Source: Prevotella sp.
Lineage (GTDB): Bacteria; Bacillota_I; Bacilli_A; ML615J-28; CAG-313
Length of the DNA: 64,000 nucleotides
Assembly: GCA_023665755.1 (NCBI GenBank)
Contig: JAMPDF010000003.1
Coordinates: 138,572-202,571 of the forward strand
Direction of reading: 5' to 3'
Part shown: positions 62,798 through 64,000 of the stretch, in pieces
Layout: each line of letters starts with the position of its first letter
How positions within the stretch are numbered: position 1 is the stretch's first letter
Position numbers and translations under genes: made by a program
Notes under the pieces: generated by a model
What the model was told of the DNA's origin: nothing
Database searches by the model: none
Seen by the model: only the letters and a program-made list of their open reading frames with translations

Positions 62798-64000
62798 ATG
62801 GAAGATATACGTCTAACCGAACAAGAAATCGTTCGACGTAATAAAATGCAAGAATTAAAAGAAAAAGGTATAGATCCATTTGGTAGCCGTTTTGAACGAA
62901 ATGCAAGTTCTAAGTCTATTAAAGATCAATATTTATCCTACACCAAAGAACAACTAGAAGAAATGCATATCACAGTAAAACTAGCTGGACGAATTATGAC
63001 CAAACGCCGTCAAGGTAAGATTGGCTTTATGCATATTCAAGATCGTTTTGGTCAAATTCAAATCTTTTTAAGATATGATGCACTTGGTGAGGCGCAATAT
63101 GAACTCTATAAGGTAGCAGATATTGGTGATATCGTAGGTATTGAAGGGGAAGTCATGAAAACCCAAACGGGAGAACTGAGTGTACGAGCAAACGTGTACA
63201 CGCATTTAACTAAAGCGCTAAAACCTCTTCCTGAAAAATTCCATGGCTTACAAGATAAAGAGGAAGCTAGACGCAGACGTTATTTAGATTTGATTATGAA
63301 TGACGATGCACGCCGTATTGCTTTTACTAGACCTAGAATCATCCGTGGCATTCAACATTATTTAGATAGTAAAGGCTATGTGGAAGTAGAAACACCTGTT
63401 TTAAATCCAATTTTAGGTGGTGCTGCCGCAAGACCATTTGTGACCTATCATAATGCTTTAGATATGAATTTCTATTTGCGAATTGCAACAGAACTTCATT
63501 TAAAACGATTAATTGTTGGTGGTATGGAAGCCGTTTATGAAATTGGTCGTTTATTTAGAAACGAGGGAATGGATGCTACCCATAATCCAGAATTTACTAC
63601 CGTGGAAGCTTATCTTGCTTATGGTGATTTATCTGATATGATGTCACTTGTAGAAGGATTAATTGAAACACTAGCTAAAGATGTCATCGGTACAACTGAG
63701 ATTACTTATTGTAACAATGCCATTTCTTTACAAGCTCCATTTAGAAGGCTCCATATGGTCGATGCGATTAAAGAACAAACAGGGATTGATTTTTGGCAAA
63801 TTACAGATGTAGAAGAAGCAATGCGTCTTGCCAAAGAATATCATATTGAAGTACCTAAACATCAACAATCAGTAGGTCATATTATCAATTTATTCTTTGA
63901 AGAATTTGTTGAAAAAACATTGATTCAACCTACTATTCTTTATGGTCATCCAATCGAAATTAGTCCACTCACCAAAAAAAATCCAGAAAATCCACGCTTT
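62798..64000 (+). CDS. lysS: Lysyl-tRNA synthetase (class II), C-terminus beyond right edge
   Basis: Charges tRNA-Lys. The first 401 codons are present, starting MEDIRLTEQEIVRRNKMQEL after AGGAGGAAAGT. The anticodon-binding OB fold is at about 60-150 and includes VKLAGRIMTKRRQGKIGFMH. Class II motif 1 is YLDSKGYVEVETPVLNPI (near 187-204) and motif 2 is GRLFRNEGMDATHNPEFT (near 249-266). Motif 3 lies outside the window. Adjacent yabP/yabQ is divergent. Confidence 0.95.
   Translation, partial: MEDIRLTEQEIVRRNKMQELKEKGIDPFGSRFERNASSKSIKDQYLSYTKEQLEEMHITVKLAGRIMTKRRQGKIGFMHIQDRFGQIQIFLRYDALGEAQYELYKVADIGDIVGIEGEVMKTQTGELSVRANVYTHLTKALKPLPEKFHGLQDKEEARRRRYLDLIMNDDARRIAFTRPRIIRGIQHYLDSKGYVEVETPVLNPILGGAAARPFVTYHNALDMNFYLRIATELHLKRLIVGGMEAVYEIGRLFRNEGMDATHNPEFTTVEAYLAYGDLSDMMSLVEGLIETLAKDVIGTTEITYCNNAISLQAPFRRLHMVDAIKEQTGIDFWQITDVEEAMRLAKEYHIEVPKHQQSVGHIINLFFEEFVEKTLIQPTILYGHPIEISPLTKKNPENPRF

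Noticed and set aside
1..64000. CRISPR array, prophage or insertion sequence
   Set aside because: No spaced direct repeats, transposase, integrase or phage structural genes were found on either strand.

Overview
The window is AT-rich DNA with short intergenic gaps, strong Shine-Dalgarno sites and consensus sigma-A promoters. It fits a low-GC Firmicute, probably an Erysipelotrichia-like or related Bacilli-type gut anaerobe. Neighbouring yabQ and yabP genes suggest that the lineage forms spores or descends from spore formers. Nearly all genes are on the minus strand; aspA, a TetR regulator and lysS are the main exceptions. Placement below class level is inference.

Layout: (1) 1-14.3 kb is core and accessory housekeeping: a very large CvpA-like membrane protein running off the left edge, MurA, aspartase, DegV with a divergent TetR regulator, a secreted subtilase, an ECF sigma factor with a membrane partner, tRNA-Gly, YebC, a degenerate nucleotidyltransferase with a PHP phosphatase, and a DUF2383-like protein. 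(2) 14.4-41.9 kb is one large glycan-acquisition locus. Fifteen tightly packed genes (34621 down to 14433) encode two solute-binding proteins, four ABC permeases, DUF5696, Yip1 and NHL/TPR membrane proteins, a lipoprotein of unknown family, a GntR/UTRA regulator, an SGNH hydrolase, a TIM-barrel protein, DUF4127 and an FAD oxidoreductase. Three satellite units follow upstream: a DUF624 membrane protein, an Ig-domain lipoprotein, and a pair comprising a paralogue of the unknown lipoprotein and a phosphodiester glycosidase. (3) 42-54 kb is housekeeping: a pseudogene remnant, typA, an S66 peptidase, a MazG-like protein, a serine hydrolase, an amidase, TrkH/TrkA, glyA and a HAAS-domain membrane protein. 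(4) 54.1-61.4 kb is visibly more AT-rich and decayed: a trypsin-like/leucine-rich-repeat exoprotein, a lipoprotein, an unknown 445-residue protein with a possible HEPN motif, and at least four broken genes. (5) 61.6-64 kb holds tRNA-Gln, tRNA-Tyr, yabQ, yabP and the start of lysS.

The most interesting system is the glycan locus. Two of its promoters share an identical 23-bp upstream block and both carry TTGTCTAGACAA-type palindromes, which also occur upstream of a third unit. These resemble the operators of HutC-type GntR regulators and are the natural targets of the GntR/UTRA protein encoded inside the operon. A cre-like site lies downstream of the main promoter. The locus has no ABC ATPase and no classical glycoside hydrolase, and a paralogous family I cannot name sits at both ends of it. 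I infer a regulated uptake and processing system for an unusual, possibly phosphodiester-containing or N-acetylhexosamine-containing glycan; the substrate is not determined by the sequence.
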